NCBI GenBank assembly: GCA_003439945.1
Contig: QVRM01002189.1
Coordinates: forward strand, 772,001 to 836,000
Source of the DNA: Dermanyssus gallinae
Taxonomy: Eukaryota; Arthropoda; Arachnida; Mesostigmata; Dermanyssidae
Length of the DNA stretch: 64,000 nucleotides
Direction: 5' to 3'
Under the pieces are notes generated by a model. That model searched no databases. It worked only from the letters and a program-made list of their open reading frames with translations, and was not told where the DNA came from. How positions within the stretch are numbered: position 1 is the stretch's first letter; every line of letters starts with the position of its first letter. The position numbers were made by a program, and so were the translations under genes. Of this stretch, positions 7,728 through 18,750 are shown piece after piece.

Positions 7728-10363
7728 TTACTCTATCTCATATAGAGTGGGTTGGGACCACTTCAGCAGCGTGCCGCGGACGGACGCCGCGTTTCCGCGT
7801 TGGACTTCGAGGTCGAGGCGCTGTCTCAAGAAAGCCGCGGATCTCTTGTCTCCGGTTGCGAGGTTCAGCTGCGTGCCGACTCTGTGGAGAAGTTTGCGAG
7901 TGAGGCTTGCTGGGCCGCCCAAAGTCTCGAAAGCTAGCGGTTGAAACTCATGTAGGTAGCCTATTGAGGCGTACTTTGCGAGCTTTCTCGTTTCGGCCAG
8001 ATTACCGGCGTGGCCTGCCGAGATCGCCCCGCCACCGACCAATGAAGGTGACCACATTTACACTGATGAGGGGAGACTAGGTCACATCCGAGACGAAGAC
8101 CCACCCCGATTCGGGTTGTTTCGTCGCCCAGGAGGGTGCCCAGCGGGGCACTTGGAAGTGCATGTAGCCAGGCTCCAGATCCTTTAGCAGCTACAGCTCG
8201 AAGGCGAGCCTTTGTGGAGTTGTTGATAGCTCCCGCAAGTAAGCCGCTATACGCTTCGTCGTATAAGAATGTGCTCCAGTCATGTTGGCTTAAAGGGTTT
8301 TCCGGAGCGTCCCTGCAAACTATCTTTAGCTCCTCGTACAGGCGTCTCTGGTGTTCCTTGTACTGACAGATGCCGGCGTCGTCTAATAGTGCGATGGCGT
8401 TGTTCTCGCATCGGAAAAGGGAAAAAGCTATCGCTGGCCCTGCAGATACGAGCGGATCCGGGACTCCCAGACCCCCCTTTGAAATCGGTAGTTGTGCCTG
8501 TTTTCGAGCGGAAGACGCCAGCGATAGATTAAGGAGAGTCTCAAGGGCGTTTAGAGTTAACTCGTTTAATGGACGCAGATCGTCCAACCGCCCTGTTAGA
8601 TCAGCTCCGCGAAGAAGGTGGGTGATCCTCGTAGCTGAGAACGACGATCGAAGTAAAAAGAGCGCGCGGTGGGCGCCGAGTGGCGCGAGGTTGTTTGCGA
8701 CGTCCTTCAGCTTGTTCTGCCATCTTTCAAGTGCGTGCGCGAGTCTTTCCGGTCGGAGGGGGACTCCCAAAAGCTCCAACTCATTGTCGTGAGTAACCTT
8801 ACATCCGGGTAATAACGCTTGAAGGATGCGAAGGTCCGGGGCCTGTGCTGTATCACCTGTAACATAGATCTCACATTTTCTGGGATTTAGCTCCAAACCC
8901 GAGGTCTCACGAAAATCAAGCACGCGCCGAATGTCGTCGGCAACCACGTCCACATCGCCCCCCAGAACGCCGTTATCCAGATACCAAATGTTGAGTGGGC
9001 TTTTAATAGAGTCAACTAGCTCTTTAATGCTCAGGCAAAACAGAGGGGGGCCAAAGGATCACCCTGTTGCAGCCCCGTGGCCGAAGCTATAAGATCACCT
9101 TGTAAGGCCAGGTAAGAAGCGGTGCGGTACGCTTGATTGACGTAGTGCGTCAGCTGTGGGCAGTGTGTCCCGACCGTCTTCAAGAGGTGATCTCGTCTTA
9201 CAGTATTGAATGCATTCTTGAAATCAAGCTTCACGAGGACCCCAGGAAGCGTGCGTGATTCGATGTAAGTCCGAGCGGCATGCACCGCGGCTTCAGCCCC
9301 GGCTGGTATGGCAAAGCCAAGCTGGTGAGGACCCGTCTCCTCGCCAATCCTAACTCTGGTCCGATTACATGCAATCTTTGCGGCTAGCCTGCGTAAGGTG
9401 GAGGAACAGGCAATCGGCCTCACTGACCCGTCCTTCTTCTGTAAGGCGAAAAGCCTTGCTCCAAAGATTATAGGCAGCAGTTGCGATGGAGGGGCGCCCC
9501 ACAGAAGTAAGTCGACAACCTTTGTCAGTGCGCCCGCCAGCCGACCGGCTGTATCCCCCAGAGTCGGAGATAGTAAATCCATTAGCAGTCGGGGTCGTAT
9601 AAAGTCAAGACCCCCGGCGGAACTCCTTGAAAAGCTCTTGACCGCGGCCACAACTTCTTCCCCTGATGTGGTGCAAGGAAGTGGAAGGCTGGGAGGGACT
9701 GGCCAGTCTAGGTCTGCTGGGGCCGGAGGGTGTTTTTCGCAAAGGGCCGTCAGGTGATCCGTGCTGGGAGCCAGGACCTCCGACGATCCGATCAGCCTGG
9801 CGGCTCCAGATACGTCGCCCTTGGTTAGCTTAAGAACGGTCTGGCGAACGCGATTATTCGTAAAAGTACGCTTTTGTGTAGGGACCGGAGTTATGATCTC
9901 GGATAGGCGCGCTCCGTTGTAGATAATGTAAATTATCTCCAACGGAGCGCGTAAATTCTGGCGGATAATAACAGAGAGTGATTGGGTGTCGTTGCGCGTA
10001 GGAGGCAGACGGAGAACCACTGGCGCAAACGAGAAGAGTGCACACCATGTATCGTCGTTGTTATCGGCTGTGACCCTTAAGAGGACGTTTGTCAGGGCCT
10101 CCGCCACCTGCTTCCTTACCGGTTTTGGGACGATTCTTACAAGTCTCAACTTCTTGGCGGGCGGGTCGCTGTTTGTTGTTGTCGATTGGTGTGGGCGTGG
10201 GTGTAGATATGTTTGAAGAGGCCGATGGGTGTTTGGCTGCTATATGTCTCGTAAGCCCTCTTCTTGTGTATTGTCCGTTACATAGTGGGCAAGTTATTCG
10301 CTGTGAGTGAGTCGATGACCCTGGCCCGCCACTGGCTATATTACTGGCGTCCTGTTCCGTCAT
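7728..10363 (-). pseudogene. LINE pol: C2H2 finger, RT and C-terminal domain
   Basis: It begins MTEQDASN with a finger CPLCNGQYTRRGLTRHIAAKH-like near residues 25-46. It continues with the IVPKPVRKQVAEAL helix region, the RT fingers (SSAGGLDFIRP), palm motif A (VKLDFKNAFNTVRRDHLLK), motif B (GLQQGDPLAP) and motif C, which reads WYLDNG: the second catalytic Asp is Asn. The thumb region KCEIYVTGD follows, then HQCKCG, then PLAFETLGG and FLRQRLDLEVQRGNAASVRG. The frame is broken near 10150, at 9050 (a six-C run where seven would keep the frame) and near 8030. Between HQCKCG and the C-terminal block the region that should carry the endonuclease core seems deleted. Confidence 0.85.
9908..9951. repeat. 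20-bp hairpin inside the LINE pol
   Basis: Arms 9908-9927 and 9932-9951 pair with a single mismatch around a 4-base loop GTAA. It encodes the stretch between the IPK-like helix and the RT fingers. Confidence 0.95.
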
Positions 10364-10365
10364 TA
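10361..10365 (-). promoter_or_regulatory. TAATG stop-start overlap between ORF1 and pol
   Basis: On the minus strand the ORF1 stop TAA (10365-10363) shares its last A with the pol start ATG (10363-10361). Stop-start overlaps of this form in R1-clade LINEs such as SART1 are known to permit translation reinitiation. The same function here is inference. Confidence 0.8.
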
Positions 10366-11871
10366 TTGCATCATATGTTTAAGGCTCTTCAACATTGGCA
10401 GTAGCTGCAGGAGGGGTTCTAAAACCACAACTAAGGCCTTAAGTTGACCCAACAGGTCGGAACCGCCCCCTGACACGACTTGCGACAATTGTGTTACAGC
10501 ATCCGCCGTGGCGAGAATAGGCCGTGTGGGTCTAGGTGCTCGACGTACCCCGGCACGGGTTAATCGGCGCCGTGGGGCGAGCGTCCCCTTGTTTGTGTAG
10601 GATCTTCCTGACCGTTTCTTGGGCTTCTTGGCGGGGAGTGGCCTCGGTGCAGGCAGTAGCAGCTGCGGGTCAGGGTCCTCGGGCGACTGTGAAATACCGC
10701 GGACGACGTTAGCGTAAGTAGGTGGCCCTCCTGGATGTTGCGGCGCGGTGCCTGATTGCAATGTGGGGTTTGCCCGACTGCTGGTGATCTCAGCCGCCGG
10801 GTAAGTTACCCGAACCTGCTGCAGAGTTCTAGCCTCGAGAAATAATCTGTTTCTCTCTTTGAGATAGATCAGACGGGGGCAGGATGGCGACCCGGACGGG
10901 TGAGCTCCCCGGCAGTTGATACACCGCGTTTGATTTGTGCAACTTTGCGGCAAGGTGGCCTGGGTTGCCGCATTTTCTACAGACCTGCTGTTGCGTGCAC
11001 CGTTCCGCGAAGTGTCCCGGCCGTAGGCATTTGTGGCACAACCTAGGCTGGTCGGGTTCGAGCACGACTTGGTGCGATTGAAATCCCAAGAATATTGATG
11101 TGGGGGGTTGTTGGGCAAACAACAGAATTACCTTACCCAGAGGGACCCTAGCCCCGGACTGAAATCGCGTAAGGCGCTTTACATGGGTGACCCCAAGCGG
11201 TGCTAATTCCTTTAACATCTCTTCCTCTGTAAGGCAAGTTGGGACTCCCTGAATCGTCGCCCGAAATGATGTTAATGACGGGCAGTGAGTCGACACCGTG
11301 AAGTCTCCAAGGTTGGTGACTGGTAGTAGCTTCTGGGTGGATTCTATATCAGGAAGCCACACTATGATCGACTTTCTGTCCCCGGATATCTTTGATTTGG
11401 GTGACAAGGCAAAGATGTGTTTGTAAATGGATAGAAGTGAACCCGCGGGGAAATCCGTTTTAGCACCTTCCGTCGTCTCTTTTCTTCTAATGATTACTTT
11501 GAACGCACCCACCGATCCCTTCGATAAATCTTCTTTAAGTTTCTCCAGGTTTCGTTGTTCTTTCGAAAGGGCCTTTTTTCCCTTCGGGATGTCACCGTCA
11601 CAAATCCATCATTCGATGTCTTCTCCTGAGTTTCGGCTTCGATTTCTGGCGGCGAAGCTGGCTTTTTCCGTTTGGCGCCAATGCTAGGCTTGTGTGCCGG
11701 GCTCGTCTCACATGGAACATGCGTGTCCATTGTCGAAGTCGATTCGACGTTCTCGGTCGTTCCCTCTGGTGCATGTTCGTTGGACGCCGGCACGGAGGAC
11801 GCGCACTGTCGCAGGCGAGCTATATCCAAAGTAGGTGGAGGCGACGGCCCTCCCGAACTGCCGGGCGGCAT
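10363..11871 (-). pseudogene. LINE ORF1, Gag-like with three zinc knuckles
   Basis: The N-terminal part (11871-11494) is Pro/Ser/Lys-rich and ends in a basic segment. The middle part carries the RNA-binding region typical of Jockey/R1/I ORF1 (GVPTCLTEEEMLKELAPLG, then RFQSGARVPLGKVILLF). It then has knuckles CHKCLRPGHFAERC (CX2CX4HX4C) and CRKCGNPGHLAAK with its last Cys lost to a one-base insertion near 10950, and CINCRGAHPSGSPSCP in the next frame. A second frameshift lies at about 11500. The C-terminal part (10800-10363) is Pro/Arg-rich. Nucleic-acid chaperone or RNP assembly is the family role. Confidence 0.85.
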
Positions 11872-11995
11872 CTTAGGAGCTTTCCGCAGAGAGTTCTCGC
11901 AGGAAACAAGTAAATTAACAAAGTTGAACTCACTGGTGCGCTCCCACTAGCGTAGATAAAAAAAAAGCAATAAAAAGAGGGAGGAAAAAAACACA

Positions 11996-12062
11996 CTGTG
12001 CGGGTTTCGAACCGACACCGTTAGGCTGGTGAACGCCTGCGCTACCACCTCGGCTATGTTGT
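11996..12062 (-). other. tRNA-like sequence upstream of the LINE
   Basis: The minus strand reads ATAGCCGAGGTGGTAGCGC (A-box-like), a 4-bp anticodon-like stem CACC/GGTG and GTCGGTTCGAAACC (B box), then a T-rich run. Acceptor pairing is poor, so it is a SINE head or the 5' region of the LINE rather than a working tRNA gene. Confidence 0.55.
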
Positions 12063-12204
12063 CTGTTGCCACCACCGCACGCCTTACTATATATTAAGCA
12101 CCGACGACTGTTGCCGTATGTAAACAAAGATGAGCTGCAAGTTTGTTATCAGATTTGATAGCACGTCCGCTCTCGACAAATCGAACGCGAGAAAAACCTG
12201 CTCG

Positions 12205-13243
12205 TATGTACTTATTCCGAAGTTTAGTAGAACTCGGCAAGAAAATAATTTTTCCTAATGGAAGGAGGTGGCGGAAACGTCTTGTTTAGAAGAGAGAGTG
12301 AAGTTTATAAAAGTAGTTAATCTGCCTTTTTTTCCTACATAGTTGTGCAAAATTTACGTTTGCGAGAAAACCAGTCAACGCATGAAGGAACCGATTATAA
12401 CGGCGTGTTCGGAAAATTCTGCATAGCAAAAGACACGTCACTAGCTTGCGCAGCGAAAACCAAATAACCAGATTAAAGAAAGTCTTAAAAAGTTTATATG
12501 TTAAGTTAACGTTTTTTTGTGAAAATTCGTAAGATTTTTCCAAAAAACGTACTATTCACGCAATAGCAAATTTAATGCCCATAATTTTCGTACCAAAGTG
12601 ATGGTATTGCGTTACGTAGTTGTCAAGTAACTAAGCTTTTTCGACAGTCATAGTTGTTATGTTTTAAGTTAAAGCTTTCACGTTCAGAACCGTAAAATTT
12701 TGCCAAGATGTTTCCGCCCCCTCCTTCCACTAGAAATTATTATCGTCCCAAGTTCTACCAAGCCACAAAATATGTATCTAACTTTTTCACACACCCTATG
12801 CAAGTATGCATGCCTTCTTTTCCGATATGGCTATCGAAAAAGCTTAGTTACTTGACAACTACGTTATGCAGCAGCATCACTTTGGTACGACAATGGTGGG
12901 CATAAAATTTGCTATTGCGTGAGACTGCTCTTTTGGACATACATATTTTGGTCGTAATGGGAAAAAAATACGATTTTTCACGAAAATGCGTTAACGTAAG
13001 ACATAACAACATATAGACTTTTTATGACTTTTCTCAATCTGGTTACTCGTTTTTGCTACGCACGTAGATTTCGCACAATTATGTAGGAGAAAAAAGGCAG
13101 AATAACTACGTTTATAAGTTTCACTCCCTCTCTCTTCTAAACAAGACGCTTCCGCCTTCTGCTTCTATTGGGAAAAATGATTTTTTTTGCCGAGTTCTAT
13201 CAAACCTCGAAATAAGTAGATAACGATATGAATGACTTTGTAT
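12205..13243. mobile_element. FB1 foldback element, copy 1 (about 1 kb palindrome)
   Basis: Left arm 12205-12660 and right arm 12825-13243 are imperfect reverse complements over almost their whole length. For example, GTAGAACTCGGCAAGAAAA.. at 12228 matches GCCGAGTTCTATCAAAC at 13190, and GTCAAGTAACTAAGC at 12622 matches GCTTAGTTACTTGAC at 12840. The loop holds another copy of the outer arm segment (GTTTCCGCCCCCTCCTTCCA at 12708). No coding region is found, so the copy is non-autonomous. The right end runs into (TA)n. Confidence 0.85.
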
Positions 13244-13244
13244 A

Positions 13245-13246
<2 letters not shown>

Positions 13247-13296
<50 letters not shown>
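13247..13296. repeat. (TA)25 tract
   Basis: Perfect TA run abutting the FB1 right end, followed by CACACAG. Confidence 0.95.
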
Positions 13297-13302
<6 letters not shown>

Positions 13303-13680
13303 GTTTGTTGTAAAATGGCACTTAATGGGGACGTGGCTGACTTAGTTTATTAACTTAAAGACTAAGAACATGCAATTCGTTATGGACAATTTACCGAATG
13401 TCCAGCTTTCGCCTCCTAGAGGTAGAAGGGAGCGTCACAATATAATCGTACAACCATTTGTCGAACCACGTGGCATGAATACCACAATTATATATGTATG
13501 AAACCTAGCTGTTTCTGTATTGAAGAGTTTTTGTGGAGAATGTGACATCGGGCGCTTCCACATACTCAAATGTACTGAAATTGAAGGGGAGTCCGTTACC
13601 TCACGAGTGAAATATATACTGTCCTAGATCGTTGTATAGTACTTATTCTACCGATTCATGGTCAAATTAAAGCTTGATTG
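13297..13680. other. No gene seen
   Basis: Nothing recognised. Confidence 0.5.
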
Positions 13681-15640
13681 TATTACTTTGACACTACCTC
13701 TGCCGAGGCCTCGGTCACTTTTCCCTGCCACTCCAACAAAAATAGCTGAAGTAGTCCTGTAAAAGTTGACTTTAGCCTGACCCTGATTACTTCCAGTGCC
13801 GGTCCGCTACCCGCTAATAGGTACATGGAGTGGCTTCTTGCCGTCCGCCGCAAACAAAGAACACGTTTCATATAAAATATGAAGCGTCTAGATGAGCAAG
13901 AGAAAATTTACCGCTGAAAGATGGCCTTACGCCCTGTCAAGGCTGTTGCTTTACATTGGAACAATATTAAGCTCAAAAAGAGGCTCTGCCGCACTCAGAG
14001 ACAGTCTGTGAGGGTCTCTTACCTCTGTGTGAATAGAGCAATAGAAACTCGACACATGTCGCCGATGTGCAGAGTAAAGGTTATTCTCGTATAGTGTAGT
14101 CTCATCCCCAAGTTTATTTAGAAGGATGGAGTTGGCCACAGCAGGGTATGATTACGTCTGTTGTCACCAGTCGACGCCCACCGCGAAACTTAATGGCTTT
14201 CGTCTTCCGCAAATTTATTTGCAGGCCCTTACCGTGAAGGTAAGTTTCTACGTTCCTGACAATTCGACGACTGGCACCACCGCCCGGTGGGCCACTACTG
14301 TGTCATCCGCACACATGACGGCGACGACGTTGCTAAACTCCTCCCGCACATGCCGGGCTAGGTCTGCGAGGAGAAGGCCAGGCAGCTGGAAGAGCTCTTT
14401 GAGGGGTTTCTATGTTCTGACCCATTTGCAAGGTGTCTTCGCCTTTTATGTTTACTTCAGCATGTCGAATTGAATCGACTTGTAAGTGATGCAGAGCTTT
14501 GACGAAGGATTTGACAAAATTAGTATAGACGGCGTAAAAGTGACCCCCGGGCACAACCAAAACCCGCTCAATTTCCGACTGGTGTACATGAAAAGCGTCC
14601 TGTGCACTTCGACCCTTTCTGAGTCCGAATTGATCTGAAGGTAGGGCATTTTCCACAGTTAGAAACATCTTCGAGATAATCAATTTAGCGAAAACATCTT
14701 CCACCATAAAAGGGGAATTCATGAAGTATTGCTCCAGAGTGAGCGGTTGCTTAATAACTGGGTTAGGCGTGCGAGCGTTTGAATTGAGCAGAAGAGCAGT
14801 AAATTGCTGCTGCAACGGCTCGTTTGTCATGCTGTCTATGCCTTTGTTCAGGCGGCGAACAATCTAGACATAGGATTCGCACTCTGCTCTCTCAAGCATA
14901 CGAAACTCCTCCTCCTCATCATACCAGCGCTTACTTTCCACAAGCAGTTTCTTGTAGGTTGTTGTATATGGGCCATAGAGCGCCCTACGATCAGCAACTA
15001 TATGGGGATCGGGCTGTAGGGCCCGTTCTCGATTTAGAAGACCCAATACTTCCTAGCGTCTTAGGTATCAGGCTTGTGCAAACCAGGGTTGTGCCCGTCT
15101 TTGTCTGTACTTTTTTAAACTACAGCCGTCTTGACAATGCCATTTGAAGCGTATCTGCTTTCTTCAATGTCAGAAGTTAATCTCAGCAGCCCTAATTCGT
15201 GCGTAAGTACATGCAAATCTAGCTGCTTAGATAAGTAGGTTGTCGATTGCCGACGGGGGCGCGCCCCTGTCCAGACACGCACAGAGATGCCAGCTCTGGC
15301 ATGTGCTCCCGTGCAGGAATATTAAGTACCTCGCATCCCTGAAACTGTGTCGATAATTGAAGGTTGTGAAACAGGAGGTCAGTAGTGCTTCTTCCACTTT
15401 GGCAAACGTGCGTGAATTTCTCACGCTTATTTGCACAATGCAGGCCTCTGTTCTCCAGAAGCTTAAAAGCCCAAGAAGATTGGCAAATATATGATCCGGT
15501 TCCGTTTCAAATTTCTTCGTGTCGGCGATGTAGCGCACAGCCGTAGAAGTATCACCGGCTAGGGTAGCTTCATCAAGGGGCGAAACCCCGAAGAGAGGCG
15601 AGTTTGGGTTTCGTGGACAGCGAAGCAAAATGAGACAGAA
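13681..15640 (-). mobile_element. R1/Jockey-type LINE remnant
   Basis: Reading down the minus strand there is IVQISVRNSRT (15460-15420), resembling the start of an APE endonuclease. Next comes a linker YKKLLVESKRWYDEEEEF (about 14950), an in-frame TAG at 14866-14864, then DQFGLRKGRSAQDAF and GGHFYAVYTNFVKSF, which are RT motifs with the catalytic Asp of motif A changed to Asn. After a frameshift it reads VAVMCADDTVVA (motif C, CADD for YADD) and LQINLRKTKAIKFRGG. Most of the endonuclease and the RT fingers are missing. Assignment past 14120 (ELNIVPM) is tentative. Confidence 0.75.
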
Positions 15641-15760
15641 CCGCTGAGGTCGCCATGCTACGCGTCGGTGCAGAACTCGAGTAGCTTCCCTTAACTTACT
15701 TTAGCCCCCTTGCGGTGACGGATAAATGACCTTACGACGTACACCCGTCTCACCAGATGC

Positions 15761-15823
15761 ACCACCCTTCATGCCGCAATCTGGTTGCTTTGAAGCAACC
15801 AGATTCGCGGCATGAAGGGTGGT
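15761..15823. repeat. 30-bp hairpin
   Basis: Arms 15761-15790 and 15792-15823 are reverse complements except for one extra base in the right arm. The loop is essentially absent (1-2 bases). It lies outside any recognised element. Confidence 0.95.
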
Positions 15824-17034
15824 CTGTTCTTTATTTTCCCTAATCGTTTAGAATGCGTTGTTACTTTGTTGCCTACGCATAGCGTATTGTCTACATCGAA
15901 TATTTGTTAGGCTGTTTGTTGACCTTGACTCCAAAGTTTGTTGATCCCAAAGTTATAATGGTCCTGCGCTCTGGCCCTGCGCAGAATTCTCTGCGCCTTG
16001 GATAGCGACCTAGATAGTATAGAAGAAGTCAGAGTAGGCATATCATCCCACTACTCTCTCTACGGTTCCACTTTTAGTCCTAAAAGACGGCACATATAGT
16101 TCTAAAGATCGTTCCCAGGGCGGCTTTTAATCACTTTTTTGACAAGATAAAACAGAACAATTACGAAGTGAATACACGGAAAATAAATGATACAATATTG
16201 ACAAAAGCAACGACAAAGTGGTAACAACGGGAACGTCGTCGAAGCATGCTTCGGCTGCAAGGCAGGCCGAGGTTAAACTAATCCGTCGATTTTTCGAGTA
16301 CAGATGTAAACAAAATTATTTTTCACTGGGTTCAGTTTTACTTTGTGAAGCAAAGGAAATTGAGTTTTTAAAGATTTCACGCGCCATATTGTATCCTCCG
16401 GGGAAGATGTATATTAAGTAAATAATAGTGTTGCTTGTAAAATTCAATGGTTAGTATTGCCCCTTTACACTCGCAGCTGTGCATATTCTGCGTTAGGTGA
16501 AATGTTACCACATTGTTTTCGGCGTCTGAATTGGCCAGCGAGAATCAATTAAGCCGAGGTTTCGAGTTGGGCGAAATATTATAATTATTTGTCGTTGAAA
16601 GCTAAATTAATGAAGTCCAGTATACACGGCAATATGCGTTTTTATTGGAGTTGGTTTATTTTTGTCCCTACCACCAAGCTCCGATCTAGACTTCAGATCA
16701 AACTACCGCGGTCACCGAAAGGCGACTGTTAGAGGGGATTTTAATGCGATATACAGTCTTTGGGGAAGCAGTTCCTCATCAAGGAAATAAGATACACTCC
16801 TAGAATGAACAACCTGGACAGATCCCTAACTGAGGGCAATTAATTAAATAGCAAAATACACTATTGGAACTGAATGTATGTTCCAATAGTCTATTTTGGA
16901 TCGAGTTTTTTCTTTGACCTCGAGAAAAACCTTGAGGCAAAGGGTTTTCTTCGTTATAACAAAATGCGCCACGCACAGCCATCACTAGTAGAAGTTGCCC
17001 AACCTACTATAACTGCGTTTTTTCTATAAAGACC
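15824..17034. other. No gene seen; one short hairpin
   Basis: Arms 16852-16870 and 16880-16898 pair with one mismatch around a 9-base loop. No coding signature is seen. Confidence 0.6.
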
Positions 17035-17740
17035 CCGGACGCAACCGGCGCTCTTTAAGGAGACCTCAGACCTCACATTTGAGCCAATCTCAATCCAAGG
17101 TATCGGAATCGTGGCCAAGCGCTAACTCCTTGTGTCGAAAGTTATACCAAGTTTTGAGGTGCGATATCAGATTCTTGGTCCAGCTTCCCCTGGTTACCCT
17201 GGGTGTAACCTGCACCCATTCCTACTACCAGACCGCGATTGTGGCACCCGGCTCTGACGAGATCTAAATTTTCCTCCAGAAATATCGTGTCATGAAGGCT
17301 TTGGTCGAGACCGTCCGTACGACCGGCTAACTCTGGTTGCTAGTGTCCGTTGGGTCGACTTTGGTGCTCTCCTATTTTTCCCCGTCCGTAGTGCCATGCC
17401 CGCCCAAACCGGCGCCGCGTAGAGAACCGATGATTCGGCCGCCAAAGCTAGTAGCCTTCGGTTACCCCCAATACTAACCCGGACTTTGGCATAATCCGTG
17501 CCAGGTTTAAGTCAGTTCGCTGGGCCTTTGCCGCGACATTTTTCATATGTGCCACTTCCGTTAACCCCGTGTCGAGGATGATTTCAATGTACTTTGCCTC
17601 TTTCCTAATTTCTATTGGGAGGCCCCCTTTCATCATAAGGTGGACTCCCTTTGTCCACTTCCGGCGCGTTAGATACAGTACCTCGGTCCTATGTCGGAAA
17701 ATCTCATCTGTCAAACATGAACTGGCCGCATCTACGTTAA
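17035..17740 (-). mobile_element. R1-type RT remnant (thumb and beyond)
   Basis: Frames read TEVLYLTRRKW, GLPIEIRKEAKYIEIILDT, LARIMPKSG and, after a shift, LYAAPVWAGMAL with a TQRTLATRVSRSYG tail, the usual order after motif C in R1-clade ORF2 (KTE..LT, KYLGV.LD, VLYAAPVW, QR..ALRV..YRT). Stops and shifts are frequent. No palm core is seen. Confidence 0.75.
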
Positions 17741-18750
17741 CATTCGTTTTGTCCTATTCGATTTATCTATCCGTATCTCGAAGCTATTAGATACACTTAG
17801 TTGCACAAAAATAGTCGAATTGGTTAATAGTTCTAATTAGAATGAACTTACGAATCTGCACATTTTGGCTTTTAAGCACATTTTGGCTTGATTGATGAAT
17901 TTAGCTCATTAACCTAATTCGAAATAAAGACGCTTTTAAATTTCATCATGGATTTTTCATGAAAAGTTCTAAATAAGCCTTTACGAGACGGATTCCATGC
18001 ATTAGTCGCTTAGCGCACTTGGCACTATACATACGATTTTCTATTAAAAAAAGGCATTGTATCGTGGTACTGTATAATATTTGCTTTTATTAATTGCTGA
18101 AAATCGTTTGCCTTTTCAATGTGTCGGACCCGTAATTGGTATCTCTGATCGATTCAATGTATTGATTGAACAAGAGTCACTCAACTAGATCGCGTTACCT
18201 TACTATATCTCTTTAACTAATTCGAATAAAACTATCTGCAAAATCAGTTTGACTATTTGCTATTAGTAAATGATAAAATTGGCATTATGTGAAGTGACAC
18301 CATTTTATATTAAGTTCCGGAAAAAGATCGGCGCCGTTCCATTGAGAAGCCATGAGAAGCATTTGTTCTCTTCGAGCACACGCTGCGCCGTAATATACGT
18401 CGACGACCAAGGACAAAAATGCTCAACCTTACTTATCTCCTCGGGACAGTGGAGCCTTCAGCTGGCTGATTAGTGGCCTCTATCTTCAGACATATGAAGG
18501 ATATACATGTATGTATGCTACTGTGTGTATGTACACCCGTTGCTGTTCCCACCATTGTGCCCGCCTGGCCGCGTTCGCCACTATCTCGTCTTGTTTATTC
18601 GTGCTCAACAAGCGCATTTTATTCAGCGATCGTTTCGGGGACGACGACGACGACAACAGCGACGCCACCGGCGATGACTGGCTAAGACGACCATCATCAT
18701 CACTCCACGTTTGTTAGATGCCTGCCCGTCTGACCTCTGATGAGATGCTT
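17741..18750. other. No gene seen
   Basis: Open frames at 18270-18473 and 18473-18685 match no family I know. A GAC/GAT trinucleotide-rich patch lies near 18640-18700. Confidence 0.5.

Larger units (their letters stand above)
7637..11935 (-). mobile_element. Two-ORF LINE with Gag-like ORF1 and zinc-finger RT pol
   Basis: This is one minus-strand element: 5' region and ORF1 (11871 to 10363), pol (10363 to 7728), a short 3' UTR with AATAAA-like sequence, and a (ATTG)n tail at 7657-7637. It has no LTRs, protease or integrase. The pol has no APE endonuclease; it starts with a C2H2 finger like R2-group proteins and ends with a block related to RLE-type LINE C-termini. Several frameshifts show it is no longer active as it stands. 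The 5' end is uncertain; a tRNA-like sequence lies directly upstream. Confidence 0.85.

Noticed and set aside
8136..8792. Plus-strand frames opposite the LINE pol
   Set aside because: Shadows of the minus-strand RT; the RT motifs are on the minus strand.
10363..11871. Retroviral gag
   Set aside because: The zinc knuckles alone suggest it, but there is no protease, integrase or LTR, and the downstream pol is of LINE type.
15227..15628. Independent host gene on the minus strand
   Set aside because: Its centre resembles the start of an APE endonuclease and it lies directly upstream of a LINE linker and RT in the same direction.
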